From Chromobacterium subtsugae (lineage in GTDB: Bacteria > Pseudomonadota > Gammaproteobacteria > Burkholderiales > Chromobacteriaceae): DNA of 64,000 nucleotides. Position 1 is the stretch's first letter. The number at the start of each line of letters is the position of its first letter. This document shows, in pieces, positions 16,225 to 23,892 of this stretch. A program made the position numbers and the translations under genes. Location of the stretch: contig NZ_JYKA01000025.1 in assembly GCF_001676875.1 (NCBI RefSeq), positions 1-64,000 of the forward strand, in the 5' to 3' direction. Under the pieces are notes generated by a model, which saw nothing but the letters and a program-made list of their open reading frames with translations, ran no database searches and had not been told where the DNA came from.

Positions 16225-16812
16225 ATGAACGGATGGAAAATGGCGGCGCTGGCGGCGGCGGCGGGCTGGAGCATGGCTGCCTCGGCGGGGATAAACGATT
16301 GCGGCACCACTTACGCGGTGATCAACAGCGGTTTCGACATGCGCGGCACCAATGGCTCGATCAACTACATCGGCGCCAGCACGCCTAATCAGCTGATGAT
16401 TTCCGGCAATGTGAACGGCATGCAGGTGACCCGCTACATCGATTTGGTGGGCTTCACCGTCAGCGGCAGCTGGGGCAACCTGGCCGGAGCGGCCTGGCCG
16501 GGCGGCGGCATCACCAGCTTGGTGATCAACGGCAAGGAAATGGACATCAGCGGTTGGTCGCACCTGCCGGGCCAAGGGGCGGGCAGCGTGATGACGACGG
16601 CCAAGATCGTGTTCGCCGGCAATGTTTCCTTCGGCTATAACAGCGCCGGGGTGGCCAACGCCAATTCGCGCATCAACTACCTGGCACCGTTCCCGGCCGG
16701 CGGCGCGCATGCGAACAAGGGCTTGATGCTGGGCGGCACCACTTACAGCAATGGCGTGCCCAATGGCTCGTTCATGGGCGGCTCGGCGATGGATTGCCCT
16801 GCGGCCAAGTAG
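16225..16812 (+). CDS. small exported protein of unknown function
   Basis: A 195-residue protein with a signal peptide (MNGWKMAALAAAAGWSMAAS, cut near ASAG) and GGAG eight bases before the ATG. The mature part is rich in Gly, Asn, Ser and beta-branched residues, with two Cys (CGTTYAVINSG near the start and AMDCPAAK at the end) that could form a disulphide joining the termini. Segments such as NGSINYIGASTPNQLMISGN look like an all-beta secreted domain. No family was recognised. It follows the GH9 gene by 118 bp and precedes a strong terminator, so it may belong to the same regulon. A surface or substrate-binding role would be a guess. Confidence 0.75.
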   Translation: MNGWKMAALAAAAGWSMAASAGINDCGTTYAVINSGFDMRGTNGSINYIGASTPNQLMISGNVNGMQVTRYIDLVGFTVSGSWGNLAGAAWPGGGITSLVINGKEMDISGWSHLPGQGAGSVMTTAKIVFAGNVSFGYNSAGVANANSRINYLAPFPAGGAHANKGLMLGGTTYSNGVPNGSFMGGSAMDCPAAK

Positions 16813-16830
16813 GCGGGGCGGGCTGCAATG

Positions 16831-16861
16831 AAAAAAGCGGCGGGATGACCCGCCGCTTTTT
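16831..16861. terminator. bidirectional terminator
   Basis: An 8-bp GC stem GCGGCGGG / CCCGCCGC around ATGA, with A6 before and T5 after. It separates the convergent exported-protein gene and rhlE. Confidence 0.9.
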
Positions 16862-16875
16862 CGTGCTTGACGCGA

Positions 16876-18204
16876 TTACTGCGCGCTGGTGCGCGGACCG
16901 CGGTTGCCTTGGTAGCCGCCTTCGCGGCGTTGGCCCTGGTAGCCGCCTTCGCGACGCTGGCCTTGGTAGCCGCCTTCGCGACGCTGGCCTTGGTAGCCGC
17001 CGTTGCGACGATCGCCGTAGCCGCCCGGCTTGCCGTTGCGGCGCGGGCCGCCCTTGGACGGACGACGGGTCGGCTCCATGCCTTCGATCACGCCTTCGGT
17101 GATGGAACGCTTCAGGTATTGCTCGATGCGGCGCACCTTGTGCGACTCTTTCGCTTCCGCCAGAGTGATGGCGGTGCCGTCGCGGCCGGCGCGGCCGGTA
17201 CGGCCGATGCGGTGCACGTAGTCTTCAGCTTGCTTCGGCAGGTCGAAGTTCACCACGTGGGTGATGGTCGGCACGTCGATGCCGCGGGCGGCCACGTCAG
17301 TGGCAACCAATACCTTGATGCGGCCGCGGCGCAGGTCGTTCAGGGTGCGGTTGCGCCAGCTTTGCGGCATGTCGCCGTGCAGGCAGGCGGCGGAATAGCC
17401 CTGGTCGGCCAGCTTGTCGGCCAGCTCTTCGGTATACGCCTTGGTGGCGGAGAAGATCACGCACTGGTCGAAGCCGGATTCCTTCAGGATGTGATCCAGC
17501 AGGCGATGCTTGTGGTTCAGGTCGTCCGCGTACAGCAGGTGCTCTTCGATGGTGCCGCCCGAGGTTTCGGTGCGGGCGATCTCGATGCGCTGCGGATCGC
17601 GGGTCATTTTTTCAGCCATGCGGCCGACGATGCCGTCCAGCGTGGCGGAGAACAGCACGGTTTGACGGGTTTCCGGCGTAGCCTTGACGATGGCTTCGAT
17701 ATCGTCGATGAAGCCCATGTCCAGCATGCGGTCGGCTTCGTCCAGCACCAGCATTTCCAGGCGGGAGAAGTCGATGCGGCCAGAGCGCATGTGGTCCATC
17801 AGGCGGCCCGGAGTGGCCACGATCAGATCGATCGGGCGGGACAGGGCGCGAATCTGGAAGCCGAAGGAGGAGCCGCCCACCAGGCAGGCGGTCTTCATCC
17901 AGCGCAGGTCCTTGCCATATTCCAGCGCGTTCTTCTCAACTTGCTGCGCCAGTTCGCGGGTCGGGGTCAGCACCAGCACGCGCGGGCCTTGGCCCTTGCC
18001 GGTGGAGCGTTCCGACAGCTTGGTCAGCGCGGGCAGCAGGAAGGCGGCGGTCTTGCCGCTGCCGGTTTGAGCGGAAACCAGCAGGTCGCGGCCAGCGATG
18101 GCGGCCGGAACGGCTTCGGCTTGAACCGAGGTCGGGGAGGTGTAGCCGGCAGCTTCCAGAGCGCGCAGGATGGTCGGGGCGATGCCCAGATCGGAAAAGT
18201 TCAT
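16876..18204 (-). CDS. rhlE: DEAD-box RNA helicase RhlE
   Basis: A 442-residue ATP-dependent RNA helicase. Motifs in order are the Q-motif region (MNFSDLGIAPTILRALEAAG), Walker A SAQTGSGKT, PTRELAQQ, TPGRL, DEAD in LVLDEADRMLDMGF, SAT, ATDVAARGID and HRIGRTGR. The C-terminal tail from about residue 375 is basic and glycine-rich (RRPSKGGPRRNGKPGGYGDR), followed by tandem GGYQGQRRE units that resemble RGG-box RNA-binding tails. RhlE takes part in ribosome assembly and RNA decay with RNase E. AAGGAT precedes the ATG. The long upstream gap could carry a cold-regulated leader. Confidence 0.93.
   Translation of the reverse strand: MNFSDLGIAPTILRALEAAGYTSPTSVQAEAVPAAIAGRDLLVSAQTGSGKTAAFLLPALTKLSERSTGKGQGPRVLVLTPTRELAQQVEKNALEYGKDLRWMKTACLVGGSSFGFQIRALSRPIDLIVATPGRLMDHMRSGRIDFSRLEMLVLDEADRMLDMGFIDDIEAIVKATPETRQTVLFSATLDGIVGRMAEKMTRDPQRIEIARTETSGGTIEEHLLYADDLNHKHRLLDHILKESGFDQCVIFSATKAYTEELADKLADQGYSAACLHGDMPQSWRNRTLNDLRRGRIKVLVATDVAARGIDVPTITHVVNFDLPKQAEDYVHRIGRTGRAGRDGTAITLAEAKESHKVRRIEQYLKRSITEGVIEGMEPTRRPSKGGPRRNGKPGGYGDRRNGGYQGQRREGGYQGQRREGGYQGQRREGGYQGNRGPRTSAQ
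16911..17007 (-). repeat. 27-bp tandem repeats encoding the RhlE tail
   Basis: Three nearly identical 27-bp units and a partial fourth encode GGYQGQRRE x3 followed by GGYQGNRG. The units differ by at most two or three bases, so copy number is likely to vary between strains by slippage. Confidence 0.9.
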
Positions 18205-18725
18205 GTATATCCTTTCAGGCCGGATGATGCCGGCGTCACTTATAGCCAGATTTCGTGGCGGTTATACGGCGCCTGTGGGCCGTAAATCATCGGCACTAAC
18301 CTGGCAAGCGGCGAACAGCGGTCCAGTCGAAAGCGACATTATTGCTTGGACGAAGCCTGGAAAGGGTCAGGGACGATGAAAACACACTCGGGCAAGAGGC
18401 GTGAGGTTTGGATTTGCCCGGTGAAAATGCAAGAGGCCGGACTGTACGCTAATTTTCGCTCGATTGCAACTATTTTTCGCAATCAGCCTGGGTAAGTGTT
18501 TGATTGTTTATGGCTTGCCGATGAGGTTTTTTTAAAAAAAGATTGTCCGTCCACGGAGGGTGCGCCTGGCGCTGGCGATTCGGACGCCGGCCGCTACACT
18601 GGACATATATAAAGGCTACCGGGCTACCGGGCTACCGGGCTGGCGGGCCTGGCGATGGGCCGGCCATTCGGCGCGGATAGGCAGGCCGTGTCGCGGCGTT
18701 CGCCGCGATGGCGGGGCGGGCATTC
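18205..18725. other. intergenic region between rhlE and the EAL gene
   Basis: About 520 bp holding the divergent promoters of rhlE and the EAL-domain gene. Visible elements are a GCCGGCATCATCCGGC-type hairpin just upstream of rhlE, an AT-rich block with T7A7 near 18528-18541, and three tandem CTACCGGG octamers at 18615-18638. No open frame with a ribosome site was found. Confidence 0.5.
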
Positions 18726-20309
18726 ATGATGCGAAATCTGGTGCGGTGGTTGTCCGGGCGAGCGGCGCAGGCCCGGCCTGCGGTCGTGTACGGCCTGTCG
18801 ATGGCCGGCAGCGCCGCGCTGGCCATGGCCGCGCTATTGGCGCTGCAGTGGTGGGCGGCGGACGCCGAATTGTCGGCGCGCGCGCAGTGGCTGGCGCGGC
18901 AGTTGGCGGCAGAGCTGGCGCCGGCCGGCGCGGCGCTGCCGAGAGCGGGCGCGGTGGCGATCGATGCGCCCGCCTGCCTGTCCGCGCGCGCGGCATTGAC
19001 ATCGCTGGTCCAGCAGACGCCGCATGCGCGCTACGCGATCCGCCGCCTGCCCGATGGCCGCTGGTGCGGATCGGACCAGGCCCGCTCCGACGCGCTGTCC
19101 GGCGAGCGGCCGCTGGAGTGGGCGCGCTCCGGCGCGGGGGCGGCGACGCTGGTGCTGCGCGGCGGCATGGCGGCGCTGGAGCTGGAAACCGGCTGGCTGC
19201 GGGCGCTGCTGTCGCAAGCGCGCGAGGCGGGAGTGGATCTGCAGGTGAGGCTGGAGGGCGGGCGCTTGTCCGCCGACGGCGCCATCGTGCCCGCGGGCGG
19301 GCATCCCGGCGAGGCGGCGTTCCCGGTGGCGAACCTGGCGGCGGACATGGCGGTGGCGGGAAGCGTCGACGTCTGGGCCTTCGCCAGCCGCAGCTGGGCG
19401 GCGAGCCTGGAGGCGCTGCTGCTGTCGCTGCTGGCGGGAGGCATGCTGGCCGCGTGGCTGTTGCGCGGCGCCGGAGTGCGCAATGCCAGCGATTGGGAAA
19501 TCCTGGAGGGGATACGCCACCAGGAGTTCTTCGCCCATTACCAACCCATCGTCACCGCGGCCAGCGGCGAGTGCGTCGGGGTGGAAATGCTGGCGCGCTG
19601 GCGTCATCCGGTGCAGGGCAATGTCCGTTCCGACTTGTTCATCCAGACCGCGATAGACGCCGGCCTGATCGTGCCGCTCACCCGCTACCTGCTGAAGCGG
19701 GTGGCCGGCGAGCTGCGCCAGGTGGTGCTGCCGCCGGGCTTCATGGTGGGCATCAATATCGCCAGCGAGCACTTGTCCATGCCGGAGCTGGTCAACGATT
19801 GCCGCGAAATGCTGGACATGCTGAACGAAAAGCAGGCGGTGCTGGTGCTGGAGGTGTCAGAGCAGACGCCGCTGCGCGAGGCGTCGGGCGCGCTGGACGT
19901 GATTCGTGAGTTGCGCCTGCTGGGCGTGAAGCTGGCGTTGGACGATTTCGGTGCCGGCTATGCCGACAAGGCTTATCTGCAGCGCTGGGGCTTCGATTAC
20001 CTGAAGGTGGAGAAAGGCTTCGTTTCGGCGCTGGGGCAGGAGTGCCTGCGCGGCAATGTGCTGGACGGGCTGCCGCTGTCATCCGAGGAGATGGGCGTGC
20101 GGGTGATCGTCAAGGGCGTGGAGACGCAGGGGCAGCAAAGCTATCTGAACGTGAAGGGTTTCGAGCTGCTGCAGGGCTTCTATTTCGGCAAGCCGATGAC
20201 GCTCAATCATTTTCGCCAGTGGCTGTATTCCGGCATTGTCGAGGACCGGCGCCACGCCCAGCGCCGCTCGCCGACGGGGCGGCGCGCATCGGACCGGGGC
20301 GGCGGCTAG
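18726..20309 (+). CDS. membrane EAL-domain protein, likely c-di-GMP phosphodiesterase (CSS-motif type)
   Basis: A 527-residue protein. Two membrane segments (about 20-40 and 230-250) enclose a periplasmic domain with CLSARAAL near residue 85, resembling CSS-motif sensor domains. An EAL domain follows from about 265 to 505. The signature reads VGVEMLARW (EML in place of EAL), and ALDDFGAGYADKAYL keeps the metal-binding Asp pair. The usual KxD motif is KVEKGF, with Glu for Asp, and the terminal ExxxQ motif is retained in GVETQGQQ. Most metal ligands are present, but the D-to-E change leaves activity uncertain. The ATG at 18726 or 18729 was preferred over 18708, which lacks a ribosome site. Confidence 0.85.
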   Translation: MMRNLVRWLSGRAAQARPAVVYGLSMAGSAALAMAALLALQWWAADAELSARAQWLARQLAAELAPAGAALPRAGAVAIDAPACLSARAALTSLVQQTPHARYAIRRLPDGRWCGSDQARSDALSGERPLEWARSGAGAATLVLRGGMAALELETGWLRALLSQAREAGVDLQVRLEGGRLSADGAIVPAGGHPGEAAFPVANLAADMAVAGSVDVWAFASRSWAASLEALLLSLLAGGMLAAWLLRGAGVRNASDWEILEGIRHQEFFAHYQPIVTAASGECVGVEMLARWRHPVQGNVRSDLFIQTAIDAGLIVPLTRYLLKRVAGELRQVVLPPGFMVGINIASEHLSMPELVNDCREMLDMLNEKQAVLVLEVSEQTPLREASGALDVIRELRLLGVKLALDDFGAGYADKAYLQRWGFDYLKVEKGFVSALGQECLRGNVLDGLPLSSEEMGVRVIVKGVETQGQQSYLNVKGFELLQGFYFGKPMTLNHFRQWLYSGIVEDRRHAQRRSPTGRRASDRGGG

Positions 20310-20381
20310 GGCTGGCGGGTTGGGGCGCGGGGCCGTGTTTGTTACAATGCGGCCCTTTTTTGTTTGTAAGGAAGCAGTGGA

Positions 20382-21209
20382 ATGGAGTATGCCGTGCAGC
20401 GCTACGCGGCCACCCGGCCTTGGGCCAAGCGGGTGGGCCAGCTATATGTCCAGGCAGCGCAGGTCGCCGAGGCGAGGGCGCAGATGAAGGATGTGATCCG
20501 GCGTGAGCTGGAGCGCGCGGCGCAGGTATTCGAGATTCCGCAGTCGGCGATAGGCTGCGAGCTGGCGCTGGCCGAGGCCTGGGGGCATTTCGTCCGCCAG
20601 GGCCGGGTGGTGTCGCATTTGCGGGACGCGCTGGCGCTGGCGCTGGGGCAGACCCGGCAGCCGGGCAATCTGCCGGATACGCTGGCCTTGCCGGCCGAGG
20701 CGTTCTTCCTGCATGTGCCGGGCGAGGGCGGGGCCTTTGTCGCGCACCAGCCGGAGCGGCGCGCCTTGCTGCTGACCCTGGTGCGGATGGGTTTCGCGCC
20801 GGACGGCGTCAACTGGCTGCAGGCCGCCGATCAGGTGGAGGTGGTCCGGGTGGAGTATCCGGGCGAGCTGGCGCCGCAATTGGCCGAGGTGGGCGAGACA
20901 TGGCATGGCCTGTTGGCGGCGGTGCTCAATGGCCTGGCGATGATGACCCAGCCCAAGCTGGAGCGGGTGAAGGGTTGGGAAGCCGGGGCGCCGGCCGAAT
21001 GGGTGGCCGCCGCCGGGCATCCGACCTGCGCCAAGACCCGGCAAAAGGCGCGTAGCCAGCTGCTGAAAGCCGGCTTCGGCGAAATCACTTTCTGCGAGGC
21101 GGCGGATCTGGCTGCCGGAGCGGACTATTCCAGCCAGGGTTACTGGCGCCGGCAGGCGCTGGGCGGCGACAAGGGCCATTCGCGCCTGGTGTGGGTGGCG
21201 CCGCGCTGA
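20382..21209 (+). CDS. conserved-looking protein of unknown function
   Basis: A 275-residue soluble protein, with AAGGAAG before the ATG. The first 60 residues are strongly helical (VGQLYVQAAQVAEARAQMKD). The end, GYWRRQALGGDKGHSRLVWV, resembles a C-terminal motif seen in phage- and plasmid-borne proteins of unknown function (GHWRxQ...RLIWI-like). No catalytic signature is evident. It follows the EAL gene by 72 bp; a possible promoter lies at GTTACAAT (20341-20348). It converges on the response regulator, with only 3 bp between the stops. Confidence 0.6.
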   Translation: MEYAVQRYAATRPWAKRVGQLYVQAAQVAEARAQMKDVIRRELERAAQVFEIPQSAIGCELALAEAWGHFVRQGRVVSHLRDALALALGQTRQPGNLPDTLALPAEAFFLHVPGEGGAFVAHQPERRALLLTLVRMGFAPDGVNWLQAADQVEVVRVEYPGELAPQLAEVGETWHGLLAAVLNGLAMMTQPKLERVKGWEAGAPAEWVAAAGHPTCAKTRQKARSQLLKAGFGEITFCEAADLAAGADYSSQGYWRRQALGGDKGHSRLVWVAPR

Positions 21210-21212
21210 GCG

Positions 21213-22010
21213 CTAATATTCGTTGAGCAGCCGGCGGACCAGTTCGCGCAGCTTGTCGATGTCGAAGGGTTTGCTACAGCAGGCGGCGATGCCGGCGTCT
21301 TCCAGTTCGGCCTGTCCGACATGCTCGCTGTCGCTGGTGATCATCAGGATGGGCGCGCCTTCCTGCGTGCCGCTGGCGCGGATGCGCCGCGCCAGCTCCA
21401 TGCCGTCTATCTGCGGCATGTGATAGTCGGTGATGATCAGCTGGAACGCCTCCTGCTCTATCAGCTGCAACGCCCGCTCGCCGCCGCTGCTCTCGCAAAA
21501 GTGTTCGAAGCCCAGCTTCTCCAGCACCTGGCGGATGTGGTGGCGCGAGGTGCTGCTGTCATCGATGATCAGCACGTTCATCAGCGCCATGTCGGCGTCC
21601 ACTTCCGCGCCCAGGCTGTCGCAGTTGATGAAGCTCATCACCGATTGCATGGCGGCGTGCAGCTCTTCTTCGCTGAACGGTTTGGGCAGGATGGCCAAAC
21701 TGCCGGCCTGGCGGATGGACTCCAGCCGCTCCTGCTTGGTTTCGCTGGAGATCAGGATGAAAGGGACGTCGTACAGGTCATGGCTGTCGCGCAGCGTCTG
21801 CACCAGCTGGCTGCCGGTCATGTCCGGCAGGTGGTAGGCGCTGATCACCAGATTGGGCATGCGCTCGCGCGCCTGCTGGATCAACTCTTCGCCGTTCGGG
21901 TGGATTTCGATCTGGGCGGCGCCCAGCGCCTCCAGCGCCTTGGTGATGATCTGGGCCTGGACCGGCGAGGGCTCGGCCAGGGAGATCAGTAATTGTTCTA
22001 GAGCCAGCAT
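21213..22010 (-). CDS. tandem-receiver response regulator, first receiver lacking the phospho-Asp
   Basis: A 265-residue protein made of two CheY-like domains and no output domain. Receiver 1 (about 1-130) has NLVISAYHLPDMTG where the phospho-acceptor Asp should be, so Ala replaces Asp, although the conserved Lys is kept in ILPKPFSEEE. Receiver 2 (about 142-265) is intact: LIIDDSSTSR acid pair, LIITDYHMPQIDG acceptor, and CSKPFDIDKLREL Lys. A pseudo-receiver fused to a working one suggests phosphorylation of the second domain and ligand or partner sensing by the first. It is divergent from flgB, with the start codons 257 bp apart, which makes a motility or chemotaxis link plausible. Confidence 0.88.
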   Translation of the reverse strand: MLALEQLLISLAEPSPVQAQIITKALEALGAAQIEIHPNGEELIQQARERMPNLVISAYHLPDMTGSQLVQTLRDSHDLYDVPFILISSETKQERLESIRQAGSLAILPKPFSEEELHAAMQSVMSFINCDSLGAEVDADMALMNVLIIDDSSTSRHHIRQVLEKLGFEHFCESSGGERALQLIEQEAFQLIITDYHMPQIDGMELARRIRASGTQEGAPILMITSDSEHVGQAELEDAGIAACCSKPFDIDKLRELVRRLLNEY

Positions 22011-22223
22011 GCCTCTGCTCCTGCATTGCGCTTTATTGCATTATTGACGGTTTTGGCACGATTTTTCTCATCGGGCAAGCAAAATCCTCAACAAAGCTGA
22101 TCTGGCGCGGGCGGAAGGCCTTGGCGGCAAGTTTTGCCGCTTGCCGGCGCGGCGTGCGGCGGGGTTTTTGCCGGGGATTGGCGAGAGGCTTTTAAAACAA
22201 GGATTTGGGCGCGTCGCGTGGGC

Positions 22224-22239
22224 TGGCACGCTTTGTGCT
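22224..22239 (+). promoter_or_regulatory. sigma-54 (RpoN) promoter for the flgB operon
   Basis: TGGCACGCTTTGTGCT matches the -24/-12 consensus, with GG at 22225-22226 and GC at 22237-22238 and exactly ten bases between them. Transcription would start near 22250, just before the AAGGAGG ribosome site of flgB, giving a very short leader. RpoN control of early rod and hook operons is known in polar flagellates. Confidence 0.75.
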
Positions 22240-22267
22240 TTATCGATGGCCAGCAAGGAGGTTGTTC

Positions 22268-22678
22268 ATGCTAGACAAGATTGCCCACTATTTCGATTTC
22301 CAGCAGCGCGCGCTGAATCTGCAGGCCTATCGCGCCGAGGTGATAGGCAGCAACATCGCCAATGCGGAAACCCCGTACTACAAGGCGGTGGATTTCGATT
22401 TCAAGGCAGCCTTGCAGGCGCAGCAGGACAAACAGGGCAAACTGGCCATGGCGGTGACCGATCCGCGCCACCTCGCCAGCGAGGCCGGCGGCGTCAACGC
22501 CAACGTGCCGATGCAGTACCGCAATGCGGTGCAGCCCAGCCTGGACGGCAACACGGTGGACATGGACGTCGAGCGCGGCGCCTTCGCCGACAACGCCTTG
22601 CAGTACCAGACCACGCTGACCTTCCTCGGTAAGCGCATCAGCAGTCTGAATTCGGCCATTCAAGGTTCCGGGAGTTAA
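22268..22678 (+). CDS. flgB: flagellar basal-body rod protein FlgB
   Basis: A 136-residue proximal rod subunit, close to the family's usual size. It carries the FlgB hallmark SNIANAETPYYKAVDFDF near residues 28-45. A perfect AAGGAGG lies seven bases before the ATG. FlgB has no cleaved signal and leaves through the flagellar type III apparatus to polymerise next to the MS ring. It is the first gene of a ten-gene same-strand run to flgJ, with flgKL following. Confidence 0.97.
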   Translation: MLDKIAHYFDFQQRALNLQAYRAEVIGSNIANAETPYYKAVDFDFKAALQAQQDKQGKLAMAVTDPRHLASEAGGVNANVPMQYRNAVQPSLDGNTVDMDVERGAFADNALQYQTTLTFLGKRISSLNSAIQGSGS

Positions 22679-22684
22679 GGTTAG

Positions 22685-23095
22685 ATGTCTCTGTCGAATC
22701 TGTTCAATATCTCCGGCTCGGCGCTGTCGGCGCAGTCGATGCGGCTCAACGTGGTGGCCAGCAACCTCGCCAACGCGGAAAGCGCCACCAGCTCCACCGG
22801 TCAGCCCTACAAGGGCAGGCATGTGGTGTTCACCGCGGTGCCGGTGGACGCGGCGCAGCCGCAGGTGGCCGGCGTGAGAGTCACTTCGGTGGTTGAGGAT
22901 CAATCGCCGCCGCGGCTGAAGTACGAGCCGGGCAACCCGCTGGCGGACGAGCGCGGCTATGTGACCATGCCCAACGTCAATCCGGTGGAAGAGATGGCCG
23001 ACATGATCGCCGCTTCGCGGGCCTATCAGAACAATGTCGAAATGATGAACACCGCCAAGAGTCTGCTGCAGAAAACCCTGCAGCTGGGTCAGTAA
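22685..23095 (+). CDS. flgC: flagellar basal-body rod protein FlgC
   Basis: A 136-residue proximal rod subunit six bases behind flgB. The N-terminal ASNLANAESATSSTGQPYKG is the FlgC form of the rod/hook family motif. The C-terminal NPVEEMADMIAASRAYQNNV forms the amphipathic coiled-coil partner shared by axial proteins. Confidence 0.97.
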   Translation: MSLSNLFNISGSALSAQSMRLNVVASNLANAESATSSTGQPYKGRHVVFTAVPVDAAQPQVAGVRVTSVVEDQSPPRLKYEPGNPLADERGYVTMPNVNPVEEMADMIAASRAYQNNVEMMNTAKSLLQKTLQLGQ

Positions 23096-23118
23096 ATTTT
23101 ATCGCAAGGATGACGGCC

Positions 23119-23850
23119 ATGGCCTCCGCTACCAGTGCAACCTCCCCGTTCAACTACAACTCGCTGAACAACCAGCCCGCTCCGGGCAGCACTTCCGTCC
23201 AGGCGGCCAACGGCTCGTCCACCGGCAGCGGCACCGCGGCCGCCAGCGCCCAATCCCTGCAGAACAACTTCCTCACCCTGCTGACCGCGCAGTTGAACGC
23301 GCAGGATCCGCTCAATCCGATGGACAACAGCCAGTTGACCAGCCAGATGGCCCAGATCAGTCAGGTCTCGGGCCTGCAGACGCTGAACCAGACCATGCAG
23401 CAGCTGGTGACGGCGCAGAACTCCACCCAGTCGCTGATGGCCTCCAGCATGATAGGCAAGAACGTGATGGTGGCGGGCAACGCCCTCACCGCGCCGGCGG
23501 CGGGCAAGACCGTGCAGGCCGGCGTGGTGCTGAGCGGCCCGGCCGCGTCGGTGACCATCAGCGTGCTGGACAAGAACGGCAACGTGGTGGATTCGGTTCC
23601 GCTGACCAATCCGGGCGCCGGGCTGAACACTTTCAGCTGGGATGGCACCGATTCCAATAAGAACCCGCTGCCGGCCGGCAATTACACCTTTACCGCCAAG
23701 GTCACCCAGGCCAGCGCCGGCGGCACCACCACCGCCACCGCCTACAGCAACCAGCAGGTGAAGGCCGTGTCCTGGGCGCAAGGCACGCCGATGCTGGTGC
23801 TGTCCGGCAATACGCAGGTTCCGTTGTCCAGTGTTGCGCAGATGTCCTGA
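23119..23850 (+). CDS. flgD: flagellar hook-capping protein FlgD
   Basis: A 243-residue scaffold protein that caps the growing hook and is later replaced by FlgK. The N-terminal FlgD region has NNFLTLLTAQLNAQDPLNPM. The C-terminal half has an Ig-like/TUDOR region with WDGTDSNKNPLPAGNYTF. An ATG nine bases upstream (23110) overlaps the AAGGA ribosome site, so 23119 is preferred. The first 50 residues are Ser/Asn/Gly-rich and probably disordered. Confidence 0.96.
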   Translation: MASATSATSPFNYNSLNNQPAPGSTSVQAANGSSTGSGTAAASAQSLQNNFLTLLTAQLNAQDPLNPMDNSQLTSQMAQISQVSGLQTLNQTMQQLVTAQNSTQSLMASSMIGKNVMVAGNALTAPAAGKTVQAGVVLSGPAASVTISVLDKNGNVVDSVPLTNPGAGLNTFSWDGTDSNKNPLPAGNYTFTAKVTQASAGGTTTATAYSNQQVKAVSWAQGTPMLVLSGNTQVPLSSVAQMS

Positions 23851-23892
23851 AGCACTCTGCCGAAAACAAGCTTAAGTTAAGGAGTAGGAAAA

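Noticed and set aside
18615-18638. Three tandem CTACCGGG octamers
   Set aside because: Too short and isolated to call a regulatory or CRISPR-like array; no spacer structure.
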